Shown piece after piece: positions 24,430-32,642 of a stretch of 48,666 nucleotides of DNA; position 1 is the stretch's first letter; each line of letters starts with the position of its first letter. Origin of the DNA: Streptomyces sp. GESEQ-4 (GTDB lineage: Bacteria; Actinomycetota; Actinomycetes; Streptomycetales; Streptomycetaceae). The position numbers and the translations under genes were made by a program. Under the pieces are notes generated by a model. It was not told the DNA's origin and made no database searches. It saw nothing but the letters and a program-made list of their open reading frames with translations. The stretch is taken from the NCBI RefSeq assembly GCF_017948455.1, contig NZ_JAFFSU010000039.1, forward strand, positions 1 through 48,666, in the 5' to 3' direction.

Positions 24430-25278
24430 TCAGCCCTGGGCGGCCGCGGTCCGCAGGGCGATGCGGTCCTCGCCCGCGTACACGTTCATGGAGCTGCCGC
24501 GCAGGAACCCCACCAGGGTCAGCCCCGTCTCGGCCGCCAGGTCCACCGCGAGGGACGACGGAGCCGACACGGCCGCGAGCACCGGAATCCCGGCCATCAC
24601 CGCCTTCTGCGCGAGCTCGAACGACGCCCGCCCCGACACCAGCAGGATCGTCCGCGACAGCGGCAGGCTTCCGTTCTGCAGCGCCCGGCCGACGAGCTTG
24701 TCCACCGCGTTGTGCCGGCCGACGTCCTCCCGTATGTCCAGCAGCTCCCCGTCCTCGGTGAACAAGGCCGCCGCGTGCAGCCCCCCGGTCCGGTCGAAGA
24801 CCCGCTGGGCCGCGCGCAGCCGGTCGGGGAGGCCGGCCAGCAGTTCGGGTGCGACCCGGACCGGGGGAGTGTCGGCGATGGGCCACCGAGCCGTCGTACG
24901 GACCGCGTCCAGGCTGGCCTTGCCGCACAGACCGCAGGACGACGTGGTGTAGACGTTCCGCTCCAGCGTGATGTCAGGGATCACGACCCCCGGCGCCGTC
25001 CGCACATCCACCACGTTGTACGTGTTGGAACCGTCCACGGTGGCGCCCGCGCAGTACACGATGTTCTGCAACTCGGCCGCCGCGCCCAGCACCCCCTCGC
25101 TCACCAGAAACCCGGCGGCGAGCGCGAAGTCGTCTCCCGGCGTTCGCATGGTGATCGCGAGCGCCTTGCCGTTCAGCCGGATCTCCAGCGGTTCCTCGGC
25201 GACGAGCGTGTCCGGGCGGGTGGAGACCGCCCCGTCCCGGATCCGGATCACCTTGCGTCGTTCCGTGACTCGTCCCAT
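24430..25278 (-). CDS. fdhD: Formate dehydrogenase accessory sulfurtransferase FdhD
   Basis: A 282-residue cytosolic protein that transfers sulfur from a cysteine desulfurase to the bis-MGD cofactor, needed for active formate dehydrogenase. The catalytic CxxC loop is TTSSCGLCGKASL (Cys115 and Cys118). Other FdhD blocks are EEPLEIRLNGKALAITMRTP, FLVSEGVL, FDRTGGLHAAALFT, REDVGRHNAVDKLVG and LLVSGRASFELAQKAVMAGI. Length and start are normal. It is the last gene of the operon, seven bases after the Fe-S subunit, followed by a strong terminator. Confidence 0.97.
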   Translation of the reverse strand: MGRVTERRKVIRIRDGAVSTRPDTLVAEEPLEIRLNGKALAITMRTPGDDFALAAGFLVSEGVLGAAAELQNIVYCAGATVDGSNTYNVVDVRTAPGVVIPDITLERNVYTTSSCGLCGKASLDAVRTTARWPIADTPPVRVAPELLAGLPDRLRAAQRVFDRTGGLHAAALFTEDGELLDIREDVGRHNAVDKLVGRALQNGSLPLSRTILLVSGRASFELAQKAVMAGIPVLAAVSAPSSLAVDLAAETGLTLVGFLRGSSMNVYAGEDRIALRTAAAQG

Positions 25279-25285
25279 GTCCTGA

Positions 25286-26146
25286 TCAGCCCCGGTTCTG
25301 TACGTGCTGGTAGCCGAAACGGCCCTTGATGCAGAGGTTGCCGTGGGTCACCGGGTTGTCGTGCGGTGAGGTGACCTTCACGATCTCATTGTCCTGCACG
25401 TGGAGGGTCAGGTTGCAGCCCACTCCGCAGTACGCGCACACGGTCGTCGTCTCCGTCTGTGCCGACTCGTCCCACGTACCCGCCGCCCGCATGTCGAACT
25501 CCGACTTGAACGACAGCGCGCCGGTCGGGCACACCTCGATGCAGTTCCCGCAGTACACGCAGGCCGAATCGGTCAGCGGAGCGTCGTGCTCCACCGCGAT
25601 CCGCGCATCGAATCCCCGCCCCGCCACCGAGATCGCGAACGTGTTCTGCCACTGCTCACCGCACGCGTCGACGCACTTGTAGCAGAGGATGCACTTGTCG
25701 TAGTCGCGCACATACAGGTCGTTGTCGACCTTGGGCTCCTCGTTCAGCCGGGCCGCGTCCGGCCCGAAGCGGTCCGGCTTGGCCTCGTACTCCTTGATCC
25801 ACTCAGCCACCCGGGGCGTGGTCGACAAATCGACCGACGAGGCAAGAAGCTCAAGCACGACCTTCCGACTGTGCCGCGCCCGCTCCGTGTCGGTGCGGAC
25901 CTCCATGCCCGGCTCGGCCTTGCGCGAGCACGCGGGCACAAGGGTCCGCGCGCCCTCCACCTCGACGACACACACCCGGCAGGCGTTCTTCGGCGTGAGC
26001 GTGTCCCCCTCGCACAGGGTCGGGATGTCCTTCCCCGCCGACCGGCAGGCGTCGAGGATCGTCGATCCCTCCGGCGCCCGCACCGGCTCCCCGTCGATGG
26101 TGAACTCCAGCAGCCGACGCGGCACTCCCAGCGGCACAACACTCAT
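25286..26146 (-). CDS. Formate dehydrogenase Fe-S subunit: 2Fe-2S, two 4Fe-4S and detached Mo-protein Fe4S4 domain
   Basis: A 286-residue protein equal to the N-terminal half of an NAD-dependent FdhA. Residues 12-80 are a 2Fe-2S ferredoxin domain (Cys45, Cys56, Cys59, Cys73). Residues 145-212 carry two 4Fe-4S sets: Cys152, 155, 158, 162 and Cys196, 199, 202, 206. Residues 233-280 are the molybdopterin oxidoreductase Fe4S4 domain (VCAYCGVGC, then Cys272 in GNLCIKGRFGYQHV). The protein stops six residues later, where other FDHs continue into the Mo-binding body. The His-Cys3 cluster motif expected near residues 90-115 is missing. The ATG overlaps the NuoEF stop (ATGA). It should bridge flavin subunit and Mo subunit electronically. 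Confidence 0.9.
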   Translation of the reverse strand: MSVVPLGVPRRLLEFTIDGEPVRAPEGSTILDACRSAGKDIPTLCEGDTLTPKNACRVCVVEVEGARTLVPACSRKAEPGMEVRTDTERARHSRKVVLELLASSVDLSTTPRVAEWIKEYEAKPDRFGPDAARLNEEPKVDNDLYVRDYDKCILCYKCVDACGEQWQNTFAISVAGRGFDARIAVEHDAPLTDSACVYCGNCIEVCPTGALSFKSEFDMRAAGTWDESAQTETTTVCAYCGVGCNLTLHVQDNEIVKVTSPHDNPVTHGNLCIKGRFGYQHVQNRG

Positions 26147-27960
26147 TCGTACGCCCCCAGACGGTCGATGGCGGATTCCACGGCGTTCCACGCGGTCTGC
26201 CCGAGACCGCAGATGGAGGCGTCCCGCATGGCGCGGCCGACCTCCCGGAGCAGGGCGATGTCGTCGGCGGTGCCCGCACCCGTGCGCTCCGCGATCCGGT
26301 GCAGCGCCTCCTCCTGCCGCACGGTCCCGACCCGGCACGGCACGCACTGCCCGCACGACTCGTCGCGGAAGAACTCGGCGATCCGCAGCAGCAGCCGCGG
26401 CAGCGGAACCGTGTCGTCGAAGGCCATCACCACGCCCGAGCCGAGCGTCGTCCCCGCCTCCCGGGTGCCTTCGAAGGTGAGCGGGATGTCCATCTCGTCG
26501 GCCCGTACGAAGCCGCCCGCCGCCCCGCCGAGCAGCACGGCCCGCAACCCGTCCCGCACCCCGGCCAGCTCCAGCAGCTCGCCCAGCGTCGCGCCGAACG
26601 GCAGCTCGTAGATCCCGGGCCGGTCCACCGTCCCCGACACACAGAACAGCTTCGGCCCGGTGGACCTGGCCGTCCCGATCGCCGCGTACGCGGGCGCGCC
26701 CATCGTCAGGATCGGCAGTACGTTGACCAGCGTCTCCACGTTGTTCTCGACCGTGGGCTTGCCGAACAGGCCCTTCTCCACCGGGAACGGCGGCTTGGAA
26801 CGCGGCTCGCCGCGGTAGCCCTCGATGGAGTTGAACAGGGCCGTCTCCTCACCGCAGATGTACGCGCCCGCGCCTCTGCGGATCTCGATGTCGAAGGCGT
26901 ACCCCTGGCCGAGGACGTCGTCGCCGAGCAGCCCCCGCGCGCGTGCCTGCACCAGTGCGTGCTCCAGACGCCGCAGCGCCCGCGGGTACTCGCCGCGCAG
27001 ATACAGATAGCCCTGGTGCGCGCCCGTCGCGTACGCCGCGATCGTCATCGACTCGATCAGCGCGTACGGGTCGCCCTCCATGATCACGCGGTCCTTGAAG
27101 GTGCCCGGCTCGGACTCGTCCGCGTTGCACACCACGTAGTGCGGATGGTCGGGCTGGGATGCCGTGGCCTGCCATTTGCGGCCGGTGGGGAAGGCGGCGC
27201 CGCCACGCCCGACCAGGCCCGAGTCGGTGACCTCACGGATCACCCCGGCGGGGCCCAGCTCGAAGGCGCGGCGCAGGGCGGTGTACCCGCCGTGGGCCCG
27301 GTAGTCGTCGAGCGACGCCGGGTCGACCACGCCGACGCGCCCGAGGAGCATCAGGTCGCTCGAGCCTGCCTGGGGCACCGCGAGTGCCGCCGGCGGTTCC
27401 TCGGGCGCCGAGTCCGGCGCGGTCGCGGCGAGGACGGCCTCGCGGACGGTCGCCGGCGCCGACACCGCCGTACGCACCGGATCCCCGGCCTTGATCGCCA
27501 GCGCGGCCGGAGCCCGCTCGCACAGGCCCAGGCAGGGGCTGCGCTCCACCTGGACCCCGGGACCGAGTCCCGCCTCGATGCCGGCGCACAGCTCGGACGC
27601 TCCGGCGGCCGCGCACGCCAGGTCGGTGCAGACGTGCAGCACCGTCGCCGGGCGCGGCTTCACGGAGAACATGGCGTAGAAGGTGGCGACCCCGTACGCC
27701 TCCGCCGGCGGCACCGTGAGCCGGCGGCACAGGTAGTCCAGGGCGCCGTCGCTGATCCAGCCCACCCGGTCGTTGATGGCGTGCAGTCCCGGCAACAGCA
27801 GATCGCGGCGGTCCCGGGCCTCGCGTCCGCCGCGCGCCCACCGCAGGTCGGCGTCGGAGCGGTCGGCGCCCTCCCAGGAGGACTCGGGCGGGCCCAACAG
27901 GGTGTCGACGGCCGCCCGTTCGTCGTCCGTGGGTTTGCTGTCGCCGAAGTGCAGGTCCAC
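26143..27960 (-). CDS. Formate dehydrogenase NAD-reducing subunit, NuoE-NuoF fusion
   Basis: A 605-residue flavoprotein. Residues 10-155 are NuoE-like with a thioredoxin-fold 2Fe-2S site (Cys111 and Cys116 in VCTDLACAA; Cys143 and Cys147 in SPCLGLCERAP). Residues 200-600 are NuoF-like: NADH site DSGLVGRGGAAFPTGRKW, FMN site RRGAGAYICGEETALFNSIE, and 4Fe-4S site DESCGQCVPCRVGT with a final Cys in ASICGLGQTAWN. This is the diaphorase module that passes electrons from formate to NAD+. It is five bases downstream of the Mo subunit and overlaps the Fe-S subunit start by four. FDH diaphorase subunits of the FdsB/FdsG type are usually separate; here they are one chain. Confidence 0.95.
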   Translation of the reverse strand: MDLHFGDSKPTDDERAAVDTLLGPPESSWEGADRSDADLRWARGGREARDRRDLLLPGLHAINDRVGWISDGALDYLCRRLTVPPAEAYGVATFYAMFSVKPRPATVLHVCTDLACAAAGASELCAGIEAGLGPGVQVERSPCLGLCERAPAALAIKAGDPVRTAVSAPATVREAVLAATAPDSAPEEPPAALAVPQAGSSDLMLLGRVGVVDPASLDDYRAHGGYTALRRAFELGPAGVIREVTDSGLVGRGGAAFPTGRKWQATASQPDHPHYVVCNADESEPGTFKDRVIMEGDPYALIESMTIAAYATGAHQGYLYLRGEYPRALRRLEHALVQARARGLLGDDVLGQGYAFDIEIRRGAGAYICGEETALFNSIEGYRGEPRSKPPFPVEKGLFGKPTVENNVETLVNVLPILTMGAPAYAAIGTARSTGPKLFCVSGTVDRPGIYELPFGATLGELLELAGVRDGLRAVLLGGAAGGFVRADEMDIPLTFEGTREAGTTLGSGVVMAFDDTVPLPRLLLRIAEFFRDESCGQCVPCRVGTVRQEEALHRIAERTGAGTADDIALLREVGRAMRDASICGLGQTAWNAVESAIDRLGAYE

Positions 27961-27965
27961 TTACG

Positions 27966-29894
27966 TCACCTCACGATGGTCGCGACGGGGAGCTTCTCGA
28001 TCCGGATCGCCGACGCCTTGAACTCCGCCGTCCCCGCGATCGGGCAGTTCGCCTCGATCGTCAGCTGGTTGGTGTCCACCTCGTCGGGAAAGTGCATGGT
28101 CATGAACGCCAGACCGGGCCGGAGCGCCGGATCGACCCACACCGGCGCGACCACCGCCCCGCGCCGCGAGGTCACCTGGACCTCCTCGCCGACCACGACC
28201 CCGTACCGCTCGGCGTCCTCCGGGCACAGCTCGATGTACTCCCCGCGCCGCAGCGGGGAGGCGAAACTCCCGCTCTGCACACCGGTGTTGTAGGAGTCGA
28301 GCCGCCGCCCGGTCGTGAGCCGGATCGGGAACCGGTCGTCGGTGAGGTCGACCGGCGGATCGTGCTGGACCAGCCCGAACGGCGCCGGCATGCCCCGCTT
28401 CGCCGGGTCGGCCTCCCACAACCGGCCGTGCAGATACGTCGGTTCGAGCTGCTCGGTGCTCGGGCACGGCCACTGGATGCCCTGATGTTCCGCCAGGCGT
28501 TCGTACGTCATCCCGTAGTGGTCCGGCGACACCGACCTCAGCTCGTTCCAGACGGCCTCGGAGTCGGCGTACTTCCAGTCGTGGCCGAGGCGTGCCGCCA
28601 GCTCGCAGATGATGTCGATGTCCTCGCGGGCCTCACCGGGCGGCGTGACCGCACGCCGGACGCGCTGAACCCGGCGCTCGCTGTTGGTGGTTGTGCCGTC
28701 GGTCTCGGCCCACCCGGCGGTCGCGGGCAGCACCACGTCCGCCAGCTCGGCCGTCTTCGTCAGGAAGATGTCCTGCACGACCAGGAAGTCGAGCGCCTGC
28801 ATACGCCGTACCGCCTGCTCGCTGTCCGCCTCCGACTGCGCCGGGTTCTCGCCGATGCAGTAGACGGCCTTGAGCGTGCCCTCCTCCATCGCCTCGAACA
28901 TCTCGGTGAGGTTCATGCCGTAGTGCGGCTGGATGACGGTGTCCCAGGCCGACTCGAATTTCAGCCGGGTGTCCGCGTCGAGGATGTCCTGGAAGCCGGG
29001 GAGGCGGTTGGGGATGGCGCCCATGTCGCCGCCGCCCTGGACGTTGTTCTGGCCGCGCAGGGGCTGCAACCCGCTGCCGTAGCGGCCCACATGGCCCGTC
29101 AGCAGCGACAGGTTGATCAGCGCCCGGACGTTGTCCGTGCCGTTGTGGTGCTCGGTGATGCCCAGGGTCCAGCACAGCTGGGCGCGCTCGGCGCGGGCGT
29201 AGGCGTGCGCCAGCTCCCGTATGGCGACGGCCGGTACGCCTGTCACCTTCTCGGCGAGCGACAGCGTCCACGGCTCGACCAGCTTCCGGTACTCCTCGAA
29301 GCCGCTCGTCGCCCGCTCGATGAACGCCTCGTTGGCCAGCCCCGCGTGGATGATCTCGCGGCCGATCGCGTGCGCCATCGGGATGTCGGTGCCGACGTTC
29401 AGGCCGAGCCAGCTCTCCGCCCACTCGGCCGTCGACGTACGGCGTGGGTCGACGGCGTACATCCGGGCGCCGCCCCGGATCCCCTTCAGTACGTGCTGGA
29501 AGAAGATCGGGTGCGCGAAGCGGGCGTTGGAGCCCCACATCACGATGACGTCGGTGTGCTCGATCTCCTCGTACGACGACGTCCCGCCGCCGGAGCCGAA
29601 GGCGGCCGACAGGCCCGCGACGCTCGGGGCGTGGCAGGTGCGGTTGCAGGAGTCGACGTTGTTGGTGCCCATGACGACGCGGGCGAACTTCTGGGCCACG
29701 TAGTTCATTTCGTTGGTCGCGCGGGCGCAGGAGAACATGCCGAACGCGCCGTGGGCGGCTTGCAGACCGCGGGCCGCACGGTCCAGTGCCTCGTCCCAAC
29801 TCGCCCGGCGGAAAGGCTCGTTGCGGGAATCCCGTACCAGGGGGTGGGTGAGCCGGGTGTAGGTCTTCGGTTCGCGCTTCCTCGTGCTTTTCAT
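27966..29894 (-). CDS. Formate dehydrogenase molybdenum catalytic subunit, lacking its Fe4S4 domain
   Basis: A 642-residue bis-MGD oxidoreductase body. It starts MKSTRKREPKTYTRLTHPLV, the point just after the Fe4S4 domain in ordinary FdhA. The active-site block ATNEMNYVAQKFARVVMGTN then NVDSCNRTCHAPS holds the Mo-ligand Cys87 (in place of selenocysteine) and the adjacent His88 of formate dehydrogenases. Further blocks are IEHTDVIVMWGSNARFAHP, GITEHHNGTDNVRALINLSL, LRGQNNVQGGGDMG and the C-terminal cofactor domain with LTTGRRLDSYNTGVQS. The missing Fe4S4 domain is encoded two genes downstream. The start ATG overlaps the stop of the upstream gene (ATGA). No Tat signal, so it is cytosolic, as expected for an NAD-linked enzyme. 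Confidence 0.95.
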   Translation of the reverse strand: MKSTRKREPKTYTRLTHPLVRDSRNEPFRRASWDEALDRAARGLQAAHGAFGMFSCARATNEMNYVAQKFARVVMGTNNVDSCNRTCHAPSVAGLSAAFGSGGGTSSYEEIEHTDVIVMWGSNARFAHPIFFQHVLKGIRGGARMYAVDPRRTSTAEWAESWLGLNVGTDIPMAHAIGREIIHAGLANEAFIERATSGFEEYRKLVEPWTLSLAEKVTGVPAVAIRELAHAYARAERAQLCWTLGITEHHNGTDNVRALINLSLLTGHVGRYGSGLQPLRGQNNVQGGGDMGAIPNRLPGFQDILDADTRLKFESAWDTVIQPHYGMNLTEMFEAMEEGTLKAVYCIGENPAQSEADSEQAVRRMQALDFLVVQDIFLTKTAELADVVLPATAGWAETDGTTTNSERRVQRVRRAVTPPGEAREDIDIICELAARLGHDWKYADSEAVWNELRSVSPDHYGMTYERLAEHQGIQWPCPSTEQLEPTYLHGRLWEADPAKRGMPAPFGLVQHDPPVDLTDDRFPIRLTTGRRLDSYNTGVQSGSFASPLRRGEYIELCPEDAERYGVVVGEEVQVTSRRGAVVAPVWVDPALRPGLAFMTMHFPDEVDTNQLTIEANCPIAGTAEFKASAIRIEKLPVATIVR

Positions 29895-30862
29895 GCGGCG
29901 CTCCTCAGCGCGAGCAGGTCCGAGATGGCGTGCACGGTGCGCAGGGTGGGCACCTGGACGCCGGTGATCTCCGCCAGCTCGACGACCGCGGCGAGCAGTA
30001 CGTCGAGTTCGAGCGGCTTGCCGCGCTCCAGGTCCTGGAGCGTGGAGGTGCGGTGGTCGCCCACGCGCTCGGCGCCGGCGAGACGGCGCTCGATGGAGAC
30101 GCCGACCTCGCAGCCGAGGGCCTCGGCGACGGACAGCGTCTCGGTCATCATGATCTCGATGACCTTGCGGGTGCCGCCGTGCAGGCACATCTGCCGCATG
30201 GTGGCGCGGGCCAGCGCGCTGATCGGGTTGAAGGAGATGTTGCCGAGCAGCTTGAGCCAGATGTCGTTGCGCAGATCCGGCTCCACTGGGCACTTGAGCC
30301 CGCCGGCGTGCATGGCCTCGCTGAGCGCGAGGCACCGCCTGGACACGCTGCGGTCGGGCTCGCCGATGGAGAACCGGGTGCCTTCGAGATGTCGTACGAC
30401 TCCTGGTTCCGCCAGTTCTGTGGCCGCGTACACGACGCAGCCGACGGCCCGTTCGGGCGCGAGCACCGCACTGACCGCGCCGTCCGGGTCCACGCTCTCG
30501 ACGCGGTGGCCGTCGTGGGGGCCGCCGTGCCGGTGGAAGTACCACCAGGGGATGCCGTTCTGGGCGGCGACGACCGCCGTGGTGTCGTGCAGCAGAGGCT
30601 CGATCAGCGGCCCGCACGCCGCGTACGAGTTGGCCTTCAGGCCCAGGAAGACGAAGTCGGCCGGGCCGATCTCGGCCGGGTCGTCGGTGGCGTGGGCGCG
30701 GGCGGTGAAGTCGCCGCGCGGACTGAGCACCCGCACCCCGTGCCGCCTCATGGCCGCGAGATGCGGTCCACGGGCGACGAGGTGCACGTCGGCGCCCGCG
30801 CGGTGGAGCGCGGCACCGACATAGGCGCCGATCGCACCGGCGCCGAGGACTGCGACTTTCAT
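29891..30862 (-). CDS. Ketopantoate reductase (PanE/ApbA)-like oxidoreductase
   Basis: A 323-residue NAD(P)-dependent 2-ketoacid reductase-like enzyme. The Rossmann motif is KVAVLGAGAIGAYVGAALHR (residues 2-21); the catalytic Lys equivalent is Lys76 in VFLGLKANSY; NDIWLKLLGNISFNPISALA carries the conserved Lys and Asn of the C-terminal domain. Family members reduce 2-dehydropantoate, but many genomic relatives act on other 2-keto acids. It is the first gene of the FDH operon, linked by an ATGA overlap, which is odd for a coenzyme A biosynthesis gene; a role in C1 or 2-ketoacid metabolism linked to formate is possible. I chose the ATG at 30862, which starts the Rossmann fold; the longer frame upstream is promoter DNA. 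Confidence 0.88.
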   Translation of the reverse strand: MKVAVLGAGAIGAYVGAALHRAGADVHLVARGPHLAAMRRHGVRVLSPRGDFTARAHATDDPAEIGPADFVFLGLKANSYAACGPLIEPLLHDTTAVVAAQNGIPWWYFHRHGGPHDGHRVESVDPDGAVSAVLAPERAVGCVVYAATELAEPGVVRHLEGTRFSIGEPDRSVSRRCLALSEAMHAGGLKCPVEPDLRNDIWLKLLGNISFNPISALARATMRQMCLHGGTRKVIEIMMTETLSVAEALGCEVGVSIERRLAGAERVGDHRTSTLQDLERGKPLELDVLLAAVVELAEITGVQVPTLRTVHAISDLLALRSAA

Positions 30863-30920
30863 ACGGGGGAGCTCCGTTCGGTCGAGGGTACCGAGGAACT
30901 GCCGAAACTCTGTCGACGGA

Positions 30921-30936
30921 ATATTGTCTACAGTAT
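30921..30936. promoter_or_regulatory. GntR/FCD-type operator between FDH operon and carrier gene
   Basis: ATATTGTCTACAGTAT: a dyad ATAnTGTnnACAnTAT, much more AT-rich than its surroundings. The minus-strand reading ATACTGTAGACAATAT shares ACTGTAGAC with the promoter of the GntR gene at 33623-33631. FCD-type GntR regulators commonly bind TTGTxxACAA-like sites. It lies 59 bp before the FDH operon start. Confidence 0.7.
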
Positions 30937-31054
30937 GGAAGTTGGGCCAGCAAGGGTTCGCGCAAGACCGTTCATCGCGCCCTGGATACCGCTCACCGCA
31001 TACGGTCGACGGGCCGCTTTTCAACTACCCGTCTTCTTCTTACCGTTCGGGATC

Positions 31055-32392
31055 ATGAGTCCACCCGTCGCCCCCGCGGGCTGGAGCCGCTGGCTCGTTC
31101 CCCCAGCCGCGCTCTCGGTCCATCTCTCCATCGGCCAGGCCTACGCCTGGAGCGTGTTCAAGCCGCCGCTCGAATCCGCGCTCGGCCTCAGCGGCACCCA
31201 GAGCGCGCTGCCCTTCCAGCTCGGCATCGTGATGCTCGGTCTGTCGGCCGCGTTCGGCGGCACGCTCGTGGAGCGCAACGGACCGCGCTGGGCGATGACC
31301 GTGGCGCTGGTGTGCTTCTCGTCCGGCTTCCTGCTCTCCGCGCTGGGCGCGGCGACCGAGCAGTACTGGCTGATCGTCTTCGGCTATGGCTTCGTCGGCG
31401 GGATCGGCCTCGGTATCGGCTACATCTCACCCGTGTCGACACTGATCAAGTGGTTCCCCGACCGGCCCGGCATGGCCACCGGCATCGCCATCATGGGCTT
31501 CGGCGGCGGCGCGCTGATCGCCTCGCCATGGTCGGCGCAGATGCTGGAGTCGTTCGGCAGCGACAGCTCCGGGATCGCGCTGGCGTTCCTGGTGCACGGA
31601 CTGTCGTATGCCGTGTTCATGCTGCTGGGCGTGCTGCTGGTGCGGGTGCCGCGCAGCGAGAAGCCGGTCGAGGGTGCGCCGAGCGCCTTCCAGGGGCCGC
31701 AGGTCTCCGCCAACAGCGCCATCCGCACCCCGCAGTTCTGGTGTCTGTGGGTGGTGCTCTGCATGAACGTGACCGCGGGCATCGGCATCCTGGAGAAGGC
31801 CGCCCCGATGATCACGGACTTCTTCGCGGACACCTCGACGCCGGTCTCGGCGACGGCCGCCGCGGGCTTCGTGGCGCTGCTGTCGGCGGCCAACATGGCG
31901 GGCCGCATCGGCTGGTCGTCCACCTCCGACCTGATCGGACGCAGGAACATCTACCGCGTCTATCTGGGCGTCGGCGCGCTGATGTACGCGTCCCTCGCGC
32001 TGTTCGGCGACTCCTCCAAGCCGCTGTTCATCCTGAGCGCGCTGGTGATCCTCTCCTTCTACGGCGGCGGCTTCGCGACCATCCCCGCCTATCTGAAGGA
32101 CCTCTTCGGCGCGTACCAGGTCGGCGCCATCCACGGGCGGCTGCTGACCGCCTGGTCGCTGGCCGGCGTGCTCGGGCCGCTGATCGTGAACTGGATCGCC
32201 GACCGGCAGGAGGAGGCCGGCAAACACGGCTCGTCCCTGTACGGGACGTCCTTCGTCATCATGATCGGGCTGCTCGTCGTCGGCTTCATCGCCAACGAAC
32301 TCGTCCGGCCCGTCCACCCCCGCCATCACATCCCCGAACCCATCAGTCAGGAGGCCGTCGATGTCGAACGACAGCAGCCAGAGTCCGCCTGA
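31055..32392 (+). CDS. Oxalate/formate antiporter (OFA) family MFS transporter
   Basis: A 445-residue membrane protein with 12 expected helices. OFA features are LSVHLSIGQAYAWSVFKPPL in helix 1, GIVMLGLSAAFGGTLVERNG with the MFS loop after helix 2, and GGIGLGIGYISPVSTLIKWF then PDRPGMATGIAIMGFGGGAL in helices 4 and 5. The C-terminal half has TFxSLIGRRN-like SSTSDLIGRRNIYRVYLGVG. Family members exchange dicarboxylates such as oxalate with formate or take up monocarboxylates. The divergent formate dehydrogenase operon makes formate, oxalate or a related acid the likely substrate. I used the ATG at 31055, where the family homology starts. The 44-codon gene after it overlaps by 32 bp. Confidence 0.92.
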   Translation: MSPPVAPAGWSRWLVPPAALSVHLSIGQAYAWSVFKPPLESALGLSGTQSALPFQLGIVMLGLSAAFGGTLVERNGPRWAMTVALVCFSSGFLLSALGAATEQYWLIVFGYGFVGGIGLGIGYISPVSTLIKWFPDRPGMATGIAIMGFGGGALIASPWSAQMLESFGSDSSGIALAFLVHGLSYAVFMLLGVLLVRVPRSEKPVEGAPSAFQGPQVSANSAIRTPQFWCLWVVLCMNVTAGIGILEKAAPMITDFFADTSTPVSATAAAGFVALLSAANMAGRIGWSSTSDLIGRRNIYRVYLGVGALMYASLALFGDSSKPLFILSALVILSFYGGGFATIPAYLKDLFGAYQVGAIHGRLLTAWSLAGVLGPLIVNWIADRQEEAGKHGSSLYGTSFVIMIGLLVVGFIANELVRPVHPRHHIPEPISQEAVDVERQQPESA

Positions 32393-32495
32393 CCGGCGCC
32401 CGCTGATCGCCTTCGCCTGGGTGTGGGTGGGGGCGCCGCTCGCCTACGGGCTGTACGAACTCGTGCGGAAGGCGACGCAGCTGTTCACCGGGTGA
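32361..32495 (+). CDS. Small single-pass membrane protein, MFS transporter small subunit
   Basis: A 44-residue peptide: MSNDSSQSPPDRRPLIAFAW, then VWVGAPLAYGLYELVRKATQ and LFTG. It has one hydrophobic helix (about residues 15-35) flanked by basic residues. The ATG follows a perfect AGGAGG at a seven-base distance and lies inside the last codons of the OFA transporter gene in another frame, so translation is coupled. I recall small proteins of this kind annotated as transporter small subunits next to OFA carriers. It is too short for most gene finders, but the ribosome binding site and composition make it convincing. Confidence 0.85.
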   Translation: MSNDSSQSPPDRRPLIAFAWVWVGAPLAYGLYELVRKATQLFTG

Positions 32496-32642
32496 CTGTC
32501 CGGGAAGTGTTCGGACATCCGGGAACCTGACGGAAGCCGACAACGGGTGCGACCGTTTCCTGTGGCTTCACCTGCCGTCGTACCGGTGAGTCACTGATCA
32601 GACTGGTGGATCCCGTAACCGAAGCACCGAGGGGGACCACCC

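Noticed and set aside
26299..28293. Long plus-strand frame opposite the NuoEF gene
   Set aside because: Arg/Gln-rich shadow typical of high-GC antisense frames; the minus strand has complete cofactor motifs.
28000..29894. Selenocysteine codon in the formate dehydrogenase
   Set aside because: The active-site position is an ordinary TGC cysteine codon (Cys87) and no in-frame TGA is present.
28092..30824. 910-codon plus-strand frame opposite the FDH Mo subunit
   Set aside because: Shadow of the catalytic subunit and PanE-like genes; no domain seen.
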